Assembly (NCBI RefSeq): GCF_016745235.1
Contig: NZ_JAELVM010000005.1
Span: 1 to 64,000 of the forward strand
Direction of reading: 5' to 3'
DNA: 64,000 bases
Source of the DNA: Chryseobacterium endalhagicum
GTDB taxonomy: Bacteria > Bacteroidota > Bacteroidia > Flavobacteriales > Weeksellaceae
Of the stretch, positions 32,195 through 41,762 are shown one piece after another. A model generated the notes under the pieces. That model was not told the DNA's origin. It searched no databases and saw only the letters and a list, made by a program, of their open reading frames with translations. The translations under genes and the position numbers were made by a program. Position 1 is the first letter of the stretch, and each line of letters begins with the position of its first letter.

Positions 32195-34852
32195 TTACCC
32201 CTTCGCCTCTCCCGGCATTTCCGTTTCAGACTCCGCCATTTCTTTTTTGGAGAATCTCGGCTGCAGGATTTTTGCGATCAGTCCGGTCCATCCCGTTTGG
32301 TGGGAGGCTCCTACTCCTCTCCCATTATCACCATGGAAATATTCGTAAAATAAAATATAGTCTTTGAAATCAGGATCGGTTTGAAACCTTTCGTATTGGC
32401 CATTCACCGGGCGATTTCCGTTTTCATCTTTTAAAAAGATCTTTGATAGCCTTTTGCTAAGAGAATCTGCAATTTGATCAAGGTTAGAATAATTTCCGCT
32501 TCCCGTAGGATATTCCACCATAAAATCCGGGCTGTAATAGAAGAAAAACCGCTGAAGACTTTCAATAATCAGGAAATTAATCGGAAACCAAATCGGTCCG
32601 CGCCAATTGCTGTTTCCTCCAAAAAGGCCGCTGTCACTTTCAGCAGGCGTATATTTTACACAGTAATCCGTTCCGTTTAAATTTAGTGTGTACGGATTAT
32701 TTTCATATTCTTTGGACAGAGCCCGAACACCATAATCGCTTAAGAATTCTTCAGGATTCAGCATTCTTTTCAAAAGTCTCTTTAATCTGTGCCCGCGAAG
32801 CAATGACAGAAGGTGCTTGGAGTCCTGACCCTTTACTTCCCATCTCGACACGAGCGAGGCCAGTTCCGGCTTATTATCAAGAACCCACTTCATTCTTTTT
32901 TTGAAATTGGGAAGTTTTTCGATCATTTCATCATCAATGACCTCAACGGCAAACATCGGAATAAGTCCAACGATGGTCCGCAGCCTCAGATACATATGAT
33001 TTCCATCGCTGGAAGCAATGGCATCGTAGAAAAATTCATCTTCCTGGTTCCAAAGACTGAATTCCTCATCACCCATATTATCCAGTGAATTGGCGATAGA
33101 AAGGAAATGCTCAAAAAACTTCATGGCCATTTCTTCGTACACATTATTGTAGAGAGCCAGTTCAAGCGCAATTCTCATCATATTCAGCGCAAACATGGCC
33201 ATCCAGCTTGTTCCGTCCGACTGTTCCAGCTGCTCACCATTCGGAAGCGTTGTATTTCGGTCAAAAACACCAATATTATCGAGTCCTAAAAATCCGCCTT
33301 CAAAAATATTATTGCCGTTGCTGTCTTTTTTATTCACCCACCATGTAAAATTCATGAGCAGCTTCTGAAAAGCACTTTCCAGAAATTCAATATCCGGTTT
33401 TCCATTGATATATTCATCAATTTTAAACACTCTGAAAACAGCCCAGCCATGAACCGGAGGATTCACATCGCTAAAGTTCCATTCATAAGCAGGAAGCTGT
33501 CCGTTGGGATGCATATACCATTCAAACAGGAAAAGTTTCAGCTGATGTTTTGCAAAATCAGGATCAATTAATGAAAAGCTGATCGCATGAAACGCCAGAT
33601 CCCATGTCGCATACCAAGGATATTCCCATTTATCGGGCATTGAAATGATATGTTCATTATTCAGATGCTTCCACTCATAATTCCTGATCTTTTCACGGGA
33701 TTTAGGCGGTGGCATTTCTGCAGGATCACCTTTCAGCCACTTTTCTACGTTATAATGATAAAACATTTTATTCCAGAGCATCCCCGCAAAAGCCTGTCGC
33801 TGAACCAGTTTTTCATCCTCTGTGTTTATTCCCTCCTGAATTTCAGCGTAAAACTCATCGGCTTCTTTTTTTCTCAGTTCAAAAGTTTCTTCGAAATCAG
33901 CAAACGGTCCCTTTAATTCTTTATCCGTCAACCTGAATTCAAAAGTTTTAGATTCTCCACCTTTCAGGATTTCATCAATGAAAAAAGAGGCTTTCGTTCC
34001 GGTACCTTTTGGATTAACCGCCTGAGAGTTTCCGTTAATGACAAAATCATTAATTCCGTCTTTACAATATTTTGATTCATTTGCGGATTGATACAGTCTT
34101 TCAATATTGGTTTCGTTGTTACAGAACAATGTTTTTGAAGACTGCTTTGCATAAATATTTTTGATGGTAAGATCTTTATGGCTGATTTCAATACGTTCAG
34201 CATCTTCGCTGTCCAATTGTGGTTTGTAGTCATCATATCCCCAATTCCATGTATTCCTGAACCAGACGGTTGGTAATATTACAATCGGGGCTTCTTTTTC
34301 AGATTTGTTGATGACTGTAAGCTTAATCAAAATATCATGCTCGCTTTCTTTGGCATATTCTATAAACAGATCAAAATATTCATTCTGATCAAAGATTCCG
34401 GTATCAATCAACTCATATTCAGGTTCATCCTTACTTCTTTCTGCATTGGTTTTTAAAAGATCTTCATACGGAAAAGCATTCTGTGGATATTTGTACAGCA
34501 TTTTCATGTAAGAATGCGTAGGCGTGGAATCCAGATAGTAGAAATATTCCTTCACATCTTCCCCATGATTCCCTTGTCCGTTGGTAAGGCCAAAGAAACG
34601 TTCTTTCACCATTTTATCTTTCTTATTCCAGAATCCTATGGAAAAGACCAGCTTCTGAAGATCATCACAGATCCCGCAAATCCCTTCCTCACCCCAACGG
34701 TAAGTTTTGGCTTCTGCCGTATCATGATTGGTATAATTCCAGGCATCCCCGTTGGCACTGTAATCTTCACGGACAAGCCCCCATTCGCGGTTGCTGACGT
34801 AGGGTCCCCATTTTTTCCATGCGAGGTCTGAAAGTCTTTGTTTTTCGGACAT
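32195..34852 (-). CDS. GH63-family glucosidase
   Basis: 885 residues, soluble, without an obvious signal peptide. It has the long bacterial GH63 (MGH1-type) plan: an N-terminal beta-rich region (WGPYVSNREWGLVREDYS, YRWGEEGICGICDD) and a C-terminal (alpha/alpha)6 barrel with YPWYATWDLAFHA, GNSNWRGPIWFPIN and GASHQTGWTG. Relatives cleave alpha-glucosyl linkages such as glucosylglycerate or mannosylglycerate; the substrate here is unknown. It lies on the minus strand downstream of a glucose-dehydrogenase-like SDR but ~270 bases away, so a joint role in glucose handling is only suggested. Confidence 0.85.
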   Translation of the reverse strand: MSEKQRLSDLAWKKWGPYVSNREWGLVREDYSANGDAWNYTNHDTAEAKTYRWGEEGICGICDDLQKLVFSIGFWNKKDKMVKERFFGLTNGQGNHGEDVKEYFYYLDSTPTHSYMKMLYKYPQNAFPYEDLLKTNAERSKDEPEYELIDTGIFDQNEYFDLFIEYAKESEHDILIKLTVINKSEKEAPIVILPTVWFRNTWNWGYDDYKPQLDSEDAERIEISHKDLTIKNIYAKQSSKTLFCNNETNIERLYQSANESKYCKDGINDFVINGNSQAVNPKGTGTKASFFIDEILKGGESKTFEFRLTDKELKGPFADFEETFELRKKEADEFYAEIQEGINTEDEKLVQRQAFAGMLWNKMFYHYNVEKWLKGDPAEMPPPKSREKIRNYEWKHLNNEHIISMPDKWEYPWYATWDLAFHAISFSLIDPDFAKHQLKLFLFEWYMHPNGQLPAYEWNFSDVNPPVHGWAVFRVFKIDEYINGKPDIEFLESAFQKLLMNFTWWVNKKDSNGNNIFEGGFLGLDNIGVFDRNTTLPNGEQLEQSDGTSWMAMFALNMMRIALELALYNNVYEEMAMKFFEHFLSIANSLDNMGDEEFSLWNQEDEFFYDAIASSDGNHMYLRLRTIVGLIPMFAVEVIDDEMIEKLPNFKKRMKWVLDNKPELASLVSRWEVKGQDSKHLLSLLRGHRLKRLLKRMLNPEEFLSDYGVRALSKEYENNPYTLNLNGTDYCVKYTPAESDSGLFGGNSNWRGPIWFPINFLIIESLQRFFFYYSPDFMVEYPTGSGNYSNLDQIADSLSKRLSKIFLKDENGNRPVNGQYERFQTDPDFKDYILFYEYFHGDNGRGVGASHQTGWTGLIAKILQPRFSKKEMAESETEMPGEAKG

Positions 34853-34933
34853 GTGCTTTTTAATGTATAATGTATTATTGTATAATGTACAATGTATATG
34901 ATATCGGATTTCAGAAATGTGGGAGGTTATTAC

Positions 34934-34960
34934 TGGTGGCTTCGGGAGCCTCAGTCACCG
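34934..34960. repeat. Short hairpin with conserved TCNGGAGCCTC loop, copy 1
   Basis: An 8-bp stem with two G-T wobbles (34934-34941 with 34953-34960) encloses TCGGGAGCCTC. A second element at 52458-52484 has a different stem but nearly the same 11-base loop. Confidence 0.6.
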
Positions 34961-35051
34961 GGTATTTGTCGTTTGTTCAATACTTTCGGACACAGCTTTA
35001 AACTCTAATGCTCTCTACTCTAAAACGCTCAAAACTGTATCCCGAATCCCA

Positions 35052-35084
35052 AAACTCATCACTCATCATTTATAACTCATCACT
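35052..35084 (+). repeat. Dispersed ACTCATCACTCATC repeat, copy 1
   Basis: 33 bases, AAACTCATCACTCATCATTT followed by ATAACTCATCAC, that recur in inverted orientation after the catalase-like gene (57958-57991). Both copies lie within ~50-75 bases of a gene 3' end. Confidence 0.75.
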
Positions 35085-35126
35085 TTCCGAAACTCTCAAA
35101 CCCGTATCCCGTATCTGGAAACCCGC

Positions 35127-35936
35127 CTATCCTCCCGTAGAAAAGCTCTCAAAAGTCGTCATTCCGCCATCTACAAAAATACTGGTTCCGGTGATGTAGT
35201 CTGCGAGGTCACTTGCGATGAAAGCGGCTAAGTTTCCGATATCCTGTGGCTGTCCTATTCTGTTGTAAGGGATAAGGTTCAGCAAAGAATTCAATGCTTC
35301 CGGAGTGCTCCATGCATCTTTATTGATGGGCGTTTGAATAGCACCGGGACAAATAGAATTGACGCGGATTTTATCGGCTCCGTATTCCTGTGCAAGAGTC
35401 TGCATCAGCATTCTGATAGCCCCTTTGCTGGAAGCATAATTGGCATGACCAGCCCACGGAATAATTTCGTGAACGGAACTGATATGGATTATTTTTCCAC
35501 AGGCAATGGAACGGGAAGGATCTATACCTCTGCGCAGGAACTCTTTGATGGCTTCGCGGGCGCAGAGAAACTGTCCGGTAAGATTCACGCCTATGACCGC
35601 ATTCCATTGGTCGATGGTCATTTCGGTGAATTTCGCATCTTTCTGAATGCCGGCATTATTGATAAGAATATCTACGGTTCCGAATTGTGAAACGGAATCC
35701 TGAAACATTTTAATGACCTGATCTTCTTTGGAAACATCACATTGGTAGGTGATTCCTTTTCCACCCGCATCTGTAATTTCCTTTAAAACAGCTTTCGCCT
35801 CATCGGTTGATCTTTCTGAAGAATGATTGACGATTACTGTAGCACCGGCATCTGCCAGAGATTTTGCGATTCCTGAACCTATTCCGCTGGATGCTCCCGT
35901 AACGACAGCTACCTGATTGCGAAGTGATATTTCCAT
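35127..35936 (-). CDS. SDR-family oxidoreductase, glucose 1-dehydrogenase-like
   Basis: About 269 residues from the ATG at 35936 (MEISLRNQVAVVTGASSGIG); an upstream in-frame start adds eight atypical residues. Classical short-chain dehydrogenase: cofactor motif TGASSGIG (13-20), NNAGIQ, the catalytic YASSK with the upstream serine in IHISSVHEI, and the C-terminal IFVDGGMT. Overall similarity is to glucose 1-dehydrogenases, but SDR substrates cannot be read from sequence alone. It is a separate unit from the GNAT gene upstream. Confidence 0.82.
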   Translation of the reverse strand: MEISLRNQVAVVTGASSGIGSGIAKSLADAGATVIVNHSSERSTDEAKAVLKEITDAGGKGITYQCDVSKEDQVIKMFQDSVSQFGTVDILINNAGIQKDAKFTEMTIDQWNAVIGVNLTGQFLCAREAIKEFLRRGIDPSRSIACGKIIHISSVHEIIPWAGHANYASSKGAIRMLMQTLAQEYGADKIRVNSICPGAIQTPINKDAWSTPEALNSLLNLIPYNRIGQPQDIGNLAAFIASDLADYITGTSIFVDGGMTTFESFSTGG

Positions 35937-36009
35937 AGTGTATGATTTGATGTTACTCAAAGTTATGCAAACAATTCACCAGGATGGAATTTTTAAATTT
36001 AAAATTTTC

Positions 36010-36483
36010 TTAAAGTTTTTTGTACATGAGATATTGCGGACCGCTTCTTCCCATTCTGCTTTTACCATCATATACGTATCCTGTTTTTAGATAAATATGG
36101 TAGGCAGAAAGGTTTTTCTGATTGACTGCAAGAACAATTTCATCACAGTCAGGAAAGGTTTTCTTCACAAACTCATCAACAATCTGCATAGCTTCTTTTC
36201 CAATCCCTCTGCCCTGTAAAGCGGGATTTATAGATAAAGACCTCAACAGGGTTGATTGAGTATTATCCGTCAGTTCAAATTTATCTTCTCCAAAATCCAG
36301 GACGAAAAATCCGGCAGGTTCGTCATCTTCAAAAACAGTAACAGAAAAAGCCTTGGAATCATTTCTCTCTTTAATTCTTTTCAAAGCCTGTTCTACCGTT
36401 GAAGTATACTGCTGCTGATTTTCATCCAGGGCATAATTAAGCGCGGAGAAATCTTCCTGTTTAAAAAGTTCTAATCTGACCAT
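36010..36483 (-). CDS. GNAT-family N-acetyltransferase
   Basis: 157 residues. Acetyl-CoA binding motif SINPALQGRGIGKEAMQIV and motif B VNQKNLSAYHIYLKTGY are clear. Substrate unknown. It follows the DUF1684 gene with a 5-nt gap and is probably co-transcribed with it. Confidence 0.85.
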   Translation of the reverse strand: MVRLELFKQEDFSALNYALDENQQQYTSTVEQALKRIKERNDSKAFSVTVFEDDEPAGFFVLDFGEDKFELTDNTQSTLLRSLSINPALQGRGIGKEAMQIVDEFVKKTFPDCDEIVLAVNQKNLSAYHIYLKTGYVYDGKSRMGRSGPQYLMYKKL

Positions 36484-36488
36484 ATTTT

Positions 36489-37106
36489 TTAATGATGATA
36501 AATATCCTGATACATCACACCCGCTCTGATCTCTACCGGAAGTTTGTTTTCTTCAGGAACGATCGGACAATTGTAATCGTAAGCGTTATAGGCGCAATAG
36601 GGTTGATAAGATTGGTTGAAATCCAGAACGATGGTGTTTCCTTTCGGTATTTTCAGATCCATATATTTTCCGCCTCCGTATGTGTCTTTTTCGTTCGTCG
36701 CATCACGGAAGGGAAGAAAAAGATGGTCTTTATATTTTTCCTGCTTGATCAGGTCGAGACTTTGGTAAAGCGTCAGTGTATAAGGTTTTCCATCCAGTTC
36801 AAATGTTGCTTTTCCATATTCACGGTAAGATTTGGTTTTACCGGAAGAAGTAGGAAGATCGAAAGGCTGTGGGTTTTCTGTTTTGGTAAATTGAGCAGTC
36901 ACTCTGTATTTTAGATCAACCGGAAAGAAGGGATGTTCTTTAAAATGGGTAAAATTATCTCCGCGTAAAGGCGTTTCCTTCGGGTTAAGATATTCTGCAT
37001 TGAGTTCTTTCTGAAATTTCTTGATCTCCACAATCTCTTTTGAAGCCTTTTTCTGGGCAAAAATAAACAATGGAGACAGCAGAAGTATGATTAAGTATTT
37101 TTTCAT
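36489..37106 (-). CDS. Secreted DUF1684-family protein
   Basis: 205 residues. A signal peptide (MKKYLIILLLSPLFIFAQ) is followed by a DUF1684 domain: LNAEYLNPKETPLRGDN, SYREYGKATFELDGKPYTL, FLPFRDATNEKDTYGGGKYM, and the diagnostic tail DFNQSYQPYCAYNAYDYNCP. Function is unknown; the fold is beta-rich and the cysteine-bearing CAYN...CP region is conserved. It is the first gene of a pair with the GNAT gene and is divergent from the GMC oxidoreductase gene. Confidence 0.85.
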   Translation of the reverse strand: MKKYLIILLLSPLFIFAQKKASKEIVEIKKFQKELNAEYLNPKETPLRGDNFTHFKEHPFFPVDLKYRVTAQFTKTENPQPFDLPTSSGKTKSYREYGKATFELDGKPYTLTLYQSLDLIKQEKYKDHLFLPFRDATNEKDTYGGGKYMDLKIPKGNTIVLDFNQSYQPYCAYNAYDYNCPIVPEENKLPVEIRAGVMYQDIYHH

Positions 37107-37240
37107 GAATGCTTCAAATTATAAGTAAAACTATGAATTTTTCATGGCATGAAAAGTTAAAATTGTAATAAAAACACACAATCTGTTTTAAATAATTCCT
37201 GGTCCATATTCTTTAGCATATTTTTTGACCCACTGAGCAC

Positions 37241-38824
37241 ATGGACAGAAAGAAATTCATTAAAACAGGCATTCTCGCTGGAGCGGGTTTTTATTTCCTC
37301 AACACGGATTTGTTTAAGGCGATGCAGCCCAAAACCGGTCTGCAGGAAAAAGAAATCACCGATGCTCCCATCCTGATCATCGGAAGCGGATACGGAGGTG
37401 CTGTTTCTGCCCTGCGTCTTTGTGAAGCCGGAAAAAAAGTGGTGATGCTGGAGATGGGGCTCAACTGGGAAAAATCCGGAATTCCATTTTCCAATATGCT
37501 GAAACCCGGAAAAAGTGCAGCGTGGCTGAAAAAGAAAACGATTGCACCGTTTATGAATATTTTTTCTTTAACACCTTTTACCGGAACACTGGACAGAATG
37601 GATTTTGAGCACATCAATATCTGGGTAGGAAGAGGTGTTGGTGGCGGTTCTCTGGTCAATGGCGGAATGGCCGTGACTCCTAAGGAAAGCTATTTTAAGG
37701 AAGTTTTCCCTGATCTTGATGCTAATAAATTCTACAATACTTATTTCCCGTTAGTCCATAAAGAATTAAAAGTGAATGTCATTGGCGAACAGTTTTTAAA
37801 AGACTGTCCTTATTATAAATTTACCCGGGTTGGTGAGGCCGAAGCCCATAAAGCAGGCTTTAAAACGATTAGAGTTCCGAACGTCTACGATTTTCAATAC
37901 ATGGAGAAGGAATATAAAAATGAAGTTCCCCGCTCGGCTTTCAATACGGAAGTCATCTATGGAAATAATCATGGTAAAAACAGCCTGGATAAAACCTATC
38001 TCAAAAAGGCTCTTGATACCGGAAATCTAGAAATTCTGGATCTTCACTGTGTGGACAATATCAAACTTAACGAGGATAAAACTTATACTTTAAATGTTCA
38101 GCAAACGGATACTTCAGGAACTGTGGTTGCTGATAAAGTATTCAACTGTACAAAACTGATTCTCGCCGCAGGAACGATGGGAACATTGAAACTGCTGTTA
38201 AAATCCAATGCGGTCAATAATTTCCCGATTCATGAACAGATTGGAAAAAGCTGGGGCAACAATGGTAATTTTATGACCGGCAGAAATTGGGTAAAACCTC
38301 TGTCAGGCGGAACCGGGGCCAAACAATCAACGATTCCTGTGGGTGGTATCGATAACTGGGAAGATAAAGAACATCCGTTTTTCACAGAGATTGCACCGCT
38401 TCCGATGGGAATGGATGTGGCTACAGCCTTATATCTGCTGATCAACCGGGTGGATAAAAAAGGAGAAGTTTCCTATGACAGTATCAACAAAAAGCTCAGT
38501 TTGAACTGGGATCAAAGCAATACTACGAAAATGAGAGAGAACGCCGATTATTTCATCAAAAAGATGAACCGGGCGAATGGCGGGACGAGAAGTCATTTTC
38601 TCTTCAATAATGGTTTTGGGGCAGATGTGTGCTATCATCCGCTGGGTGGCTGTGTATTGGGTAAAGCAACTAATGAATATGGAAAATTAAATAATCACGA
38701 TAACCTATATGTTTTGGATGGCTCTTTAATTCCGGGAACCATTGGGGTCAATCCCTTTGTCACCATTACGGCTATTGCAGAATACTGTATTGAAAATTTA
38801 ATCCGACAGAATGAATTTGCCTAA
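37241..38824 (+). CDS. GMC-family oxidoreductase (cholesterol-oxidase-like)
   Basis: 527 residues. The N-terminus MDRKKFIKTGILAGAGF resembles a Tat signal with Arg-Lys in place of Arg-Arg, the same variant as in the nucleotidase at 28118. The FAD dinucleotide motif is IIGSGYGGAVSAL (48-52 glycines). GRGVGGGSLVNGGMAV and the C-terminal LGGCVLGKATNEYG, LYVLDGSLIPGTIGVNPFVT are typical of the cholesterol oxidase branch of GMC proteins. The substrate is unknown. It ends in a four-base overlap with the convergent aadS gene. Confidence 0.85.
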   Translation: MDRKKFIKTGILAGAGFYFLNTDLFKAMQPKTGLQEKEITDAPILIIGSGYGGAVSALRLCEAGKKVVMLEMGLNWEKSGIPFSNMLKPGKSAAWLKKKTIAPFMNIFSLTPFTGTLDRMDFEHINIWVGRGVGGGSLVNGGMAVTPKESYFKEVFPDLDANKFYNTYFPLVHKELKVNVIGEQFLKDCPYYKFTRVGEAEAHKAGFKTIRVPNVYDFQYMEKEYKNEVPRSAFNTEVIYGNNHGKNSLDKTYLKKALDTGNLEILDLHCVDNIKLNEDKTYTLNVQQTDTSGTVVADKVFNCTKLILAAGTMGTLKLLLKSNAVNNFPIHEQIGKSWGNNGNFMTGRNWVKPLSGGTGAKQSTIPVGGIDNWEDKEHPFFTEIAPLPMGMDVATALYLLINRVDKKGEVSYDSINKKLSLNWDQSNTTKMRENADYFIKKMNRANGGTRSHFLFNNGFGADVCYHPLGGCVLGKATNEYGKLNNHDNLYVLDGSLIPGTIGVNPFVTITAIAEYCIENLIRQNEFA

Positions 38825-39693
38825 GGCTGAGGAATTGATTTCACCTCATCTAAGTATTTCCTGATGTCATTTTCCAGCTTCTGAGGGTATTCGTAATGAA
38901 GTTTTTCCACTAAAGCTGTCCCCAGTTCATGAACCAGATCCGCGAAAGCATACAGTGCACGCCAGTTGTCCTCTATATCACTTGCTGAGAAAGTAGCTTC
39001 TACTTTTGTCCAGAGTTCTGTGGACAGATGTTTTTTGAATAAGCGCCCATGTTTATTGGTGGTTATATTGTTCCAGTCGTGGAAACTGGCGATATACCAT
39101 TCGATGAGAGGCACCAGATAATCTGTCCTGATCACATCTTCAGACATGAATTTAGCATAAAAAAGATCACCGCGTTTAAGACATTTGGCCACATAAGTCG
39201 TATCCCACCAGAAATCATTCATCAGTTGACGGAACTTCTGCTCTGTCGGCCGATGGATCATAATAGACTGATAGGTTGGCGGTTTCAAATCCTTAGTCAG
39301 GTTGTCTTTATCCACCAAAACTTTATACCCCACATCCCAATCCTCGGGAAGAGTTTCTGCCTGAACTTCTTTTATAAATTCTGATGTTTGGTACAGTTTA
39401 AAATCAACCTTCACATGATCGGTGTACAGCACCATTTTCATCGCATGTTTCCCGTCAAAATAAGTTTCATCTTCTTCCACCATGGAAATGGGTTCGCCAA
39501 AAAGAGAGATCCATTGTTTATCTACCACATATTCCTGTCTATTTTCAAAGACCAGTTCTACATCCAGGTCGCTGAAATCATCTACAGGTGCATAAGGATT
39601 CACGAGCGAACTTGTCAGCAGCGCAACACGGATGTCGGGATTATTTTCTGCCCAACGGATGATCTGTTCCAATTTTTCTTCCCGCGCTTTCAT
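38821..39693 (-). CDS. aadS: Aminoglycoside 6-adenylyltransferase AadS-like
   Basis: 290 residues, ANT(6)-type nucleotidyltransferase expected to adenylylate streptomycin and inactivate it in the cytosol. The catalytic region reads ALLTSSLVNPYAP then DFSDLDVELVF, with D42 and D44 as the metal ligands. A helical C-terminal domain (RQLMNDFWWDTTYVAKCL, WNNITTNKHGRLFKK) matches the family. Base composition matches the neighbours and no mobile element is adjacent, so it looks chromosomally intrinsic and not recently acquired. It is probably co-transcribed with the 135-residue gene upstream (9-nt gap). Its stop codon overlaps that of the convergent GMC gene. Activity is inferred. Confidence 0.82.
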   Translation of the reverse strand: MKAREEKLEQIIRWAENNPDIRVALLTSSLVNPYAPVDDFSDLDVELVFENRQEYVVDKQWISLFGEPISMVEEDETYFDGKHAMKMVLYTDHVKVDFKLYQTSEFIKEVQAETLPEDWDVGYKVLVDKDNLTKDLKPPTYQSIMIHRPTEQKFRQLMNDFWWDTTYVAKCLKRGDLFYAKFMSEDVIRTDYLVPLIEWYIASFHDWNNITTNKHGRLFKKHLSTELWTKVEATFSASDIEDNWRALYAFADLVHELGTALVEKLHYEYPQKLENDIRKYLDEVKSIPQP

Positions 39694-39702
39694 GGTTTTC
39701 TG

Positions 39703-40110
39703 TTAATAAGATTCTGAGATTTTCACCCGATAGACATCAAGAGAATTTCTTTTAATAGATTCCACAAAAAATCCGCCTTCTTCAGGAATCACTTCTTTCA
39801 GATCAAAGCTTTTACAGTCTCTCGGCAATCCGGAAAACACTAATGTAAACCAAAAATCCTGCATAAAAGGCACAGCTGTCCAGTTGGGATAGATAGTAAT
39901 GTTTTCAGCATGAATCAGCTTACTTTTATGATCAGACTGATTGTCCAAAAGATAAGTGGAATTCCAGATCCTGATCAGGTTTCCTAAAAACGGTGATGCC
40001 GGAAAGCAGCAGTGTACAATGACCTGCTTCTCCTCTTCTATTTTGGTTTGAAGGGATTCCAGCAGTTCTTTTGCGATAATGGGTTTTACGAGTATTTCTT
40101 CAACCTCCAT
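39703..40110 (-). CDS. Hypothetical protein upstream of aadS
   Basis: 135 residues, not recognised. There is no signal peptide or membrane span. It is a mixed alpha/beta sequence with VIVHCCFPASPFLGNLIRIW, FMQDFWFTLVFSGLPRDC and a C-terminal VYRVKISES. It lies 9 nt upstream of aadS in the same direction, so the two are probably one operon. A role linked to aadS is not established. Confidence 0.6.
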   Translation of the reverse strand: MEVEEILVKPIIAKELLESLQTKIEEEKQVIVHCCFPASPFLGNLIRIWNSTYLLDNQSDHKSKLIHAENITIYPNWTAVPFMQDFWFTLVFSGLPRDCKSFDLKEVIPEEGGFFVESIKRNSLDVYRVKISESY

Positions 40111-40142
40111 AAATGATGAGTCATTTTATAATGAAGAATTTA

Positions 40143-40256
40143 AAGTGAAAAGTGAAAAATTAAAAGCGAATCTCTGTGTTGAAATTTTAAAAATTCACAA
40201 TTGACATAAGCATTTCATTCTTCACTTTTCACTCTTAATTTTTCACTCTTCGCTTT
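40143..40256. repeat. Inverted GTGAAAAGTGAAAAATT repeat pair
   Basis: Left arm 40143-40168 (AAGTGAAAAGTGAAAAATTA...) and right arm 40231-40256 are complementary at about 22 of 26 positions. They sit in the gap between the hypothetical gene and the mqo stop codon. Confidence 0.6.
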
Positions 40257-41762
40257 CTAATATTCCAGTTCCAGTTTTTCTTTTGTATAATTTCTCACTT
40301 TCTCAGTAAGCTCAGCATTGTGGGCTAATTTCTGACCGTAAGAAGGGACCATTTCCAGCAGTTTGTCTTTCCACTCACCCTGCAGTTTTTCAGGGAAGCA
40401 TTTTTCGAGAACGTTCAGCATGGCATACACCGCTGTGGACGCACCCGGAGAAGCTCCCAGCAATGAAGCGATAGTTCCGTTTTTATTCACAACCACTTCA
40501 GTTCCGAATTCCAGTTTTCCACCATCTTTTTCATCTTTTTTGATGATCTGTACTCTCTGTCCGGCTACTTTCAGTTCCCAGTCTTCTTCGTTGGCATCTT
40601 TGATAAATTCTCTCAGATGCTGCATTCTCTGGGATTTTGTCATGGCTACCTGCTGAATAAGATATTTCGTCAGAGGAAGATTATGCCACCAGGCGCCAAA
40701 TAATGATCTTAAATTTTTTGTATTAACACTTTCCGGCAAATCCAGATAACTTCCCTCTTTCAGGAACTTCGTGGAAAACCCGGCAAAAGGCCCGAAAAGA
40801 AGTGCTTTTTTACCATCAATAATTCTAAGATCTAAGTGAGGAACAGACATGGGCGGAGCATCTACAGTGGCCTGAGTATACACTTTAGCGTGATGCTTTT
40901 CTACCAGTTCCTGATTATGACTTACCAGCCACTGCCCGGAAACAGGAAAACCTCCGTAACCTTCACTTTCTTTAATATCTGAACTGTCCAAAAGAGGAAG
41001 TGCATAACCGCCGGCACCGATGAATACAAAATCAGCCACTACTTCCTGTTTATGATTGTGGATTCTGTCTTTCACCTTCATTTCCCACTTGCCGTCTTCC
41101 CTCGGATCAACATCTTTTACTTCATGGTACAGAAAAACCTCAACATTGGAATCTTCCAGCAAATGCCTTCCCATTTTTCTGGTTAATGTTCCGAAATTCA
41201 CATCCGTTCCCATATCCATTTTGGTAGCTGCCATCACTTCAGACTGATTTCTTTTGCTCATCACCAATGGAAGCCATTCTCTGAGCTGCTCATGATCCAT
41301 AGAATATTCCATTCCGGAAAACAGAACGGAGTCTGCCATTTTCTCATGACGCTTTCTAAGATATTCAGCATCTTTTTCACCAAATACCAAACTCATATGA
41401 GGACATGAATTGATAAAATCTTTAGGATCCTGAACATATCCTTTGGTTACCAGATACGCCCAGAACTGTTTTGACATTTCAAACTGTTCAGCGATGCTTT
41501 CCGCTTTGGTAATATCTACGGTGCCGTCTGGTTTTTCAGGAGTATAATTGAGTTCACAAAAAGCCGAATGCCCCGTCCCTGCGTTGTTCCAGGCTGCTGT
41601 ACTTTCTTTCGCAAACCTTCCAAGCCTTTCGAATATGGCGATTTCCAGATTGGGATCAAATTCGTGAAGCAGTGTTGCTAAAGTGGCGCTCATGATTCCG
41701 CCGCCTATCAGTACAACGTCATATTTTGGTTTCGGTGTTCTGCTTGTAAGCGAGTGTGGCAT
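40257..41762 (-). CDS. mqo: Malate:quinone oxidoreductase
   Basis: 501 residues from the ATG at 41762 (MPHSLTSRTPKPKYDVVLIGGG); an open frame extends 23 codons further upstream but is not family-like. It is a peripheral inner-membrane FAD enzyme that oxidises malate to oxaloacetate and passes electrons to quinone. Diagnostic segments are VVLIGGGIMSATLATLL, ESTAAWNNAGTGHSAFCELNYTP, FVFIGAGGYALPLLDSS, GPFAGFSTKFLKEGS, and LGASPGASTAVYAMLNVL. Length matches the family. The gene is alone and is divergent from the Xaa-Pro aminopeptidase. Confidence 0.95.
   Translation of the reverse strand: MPHSLTSRTPKPKYDVVLIGGGIMSATLATLLHEFDPNLEIAIFERLGRFAKESTAAWNNAGTGHSAFCELNYTPEKPDGTVDITKAESIAEQFEMSKQFWAYLVTKGYVQDPKDFINSCPHMSLVFGEKDAEYLRKRHEKMADSVLFSGMEYSMDHEQLREWLPLVMSKRNQSEVMAATKMDMGTDVNFGTLTRKMGRHLLEDSNVEVFLYHEVKDVDPREDGKWEMKVKDRIHNHKQEVVADFVFIGAGGYALPLLDSSDIKESEGYGGFPVSGQWLVSHNQELVEKHHAKVYTQATVDAPPMSVPHLDLRIIDGKKALLFGPFAGFSTKFLKEGSYLDLPESVNTKNLRSLFGAWWHNLPLTKYLIQQVAMTKSQRMQHLREFIKDANEEDWELKVAGQRVQIIKKDEKDGGKLEFGTEVVVNKNGTIASLLGASPGASTAVYAMLNVLEKCFPEKLQGEWKDKLLEMVPSYGQKLAHNAELTEKVRNYTKEKLELEY

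Noticed and set aside
34853..35126. Possible small proteins in the gap after the SDR gene
   Set aside because: The open frames arise from word repeats and have low-complexity composition.
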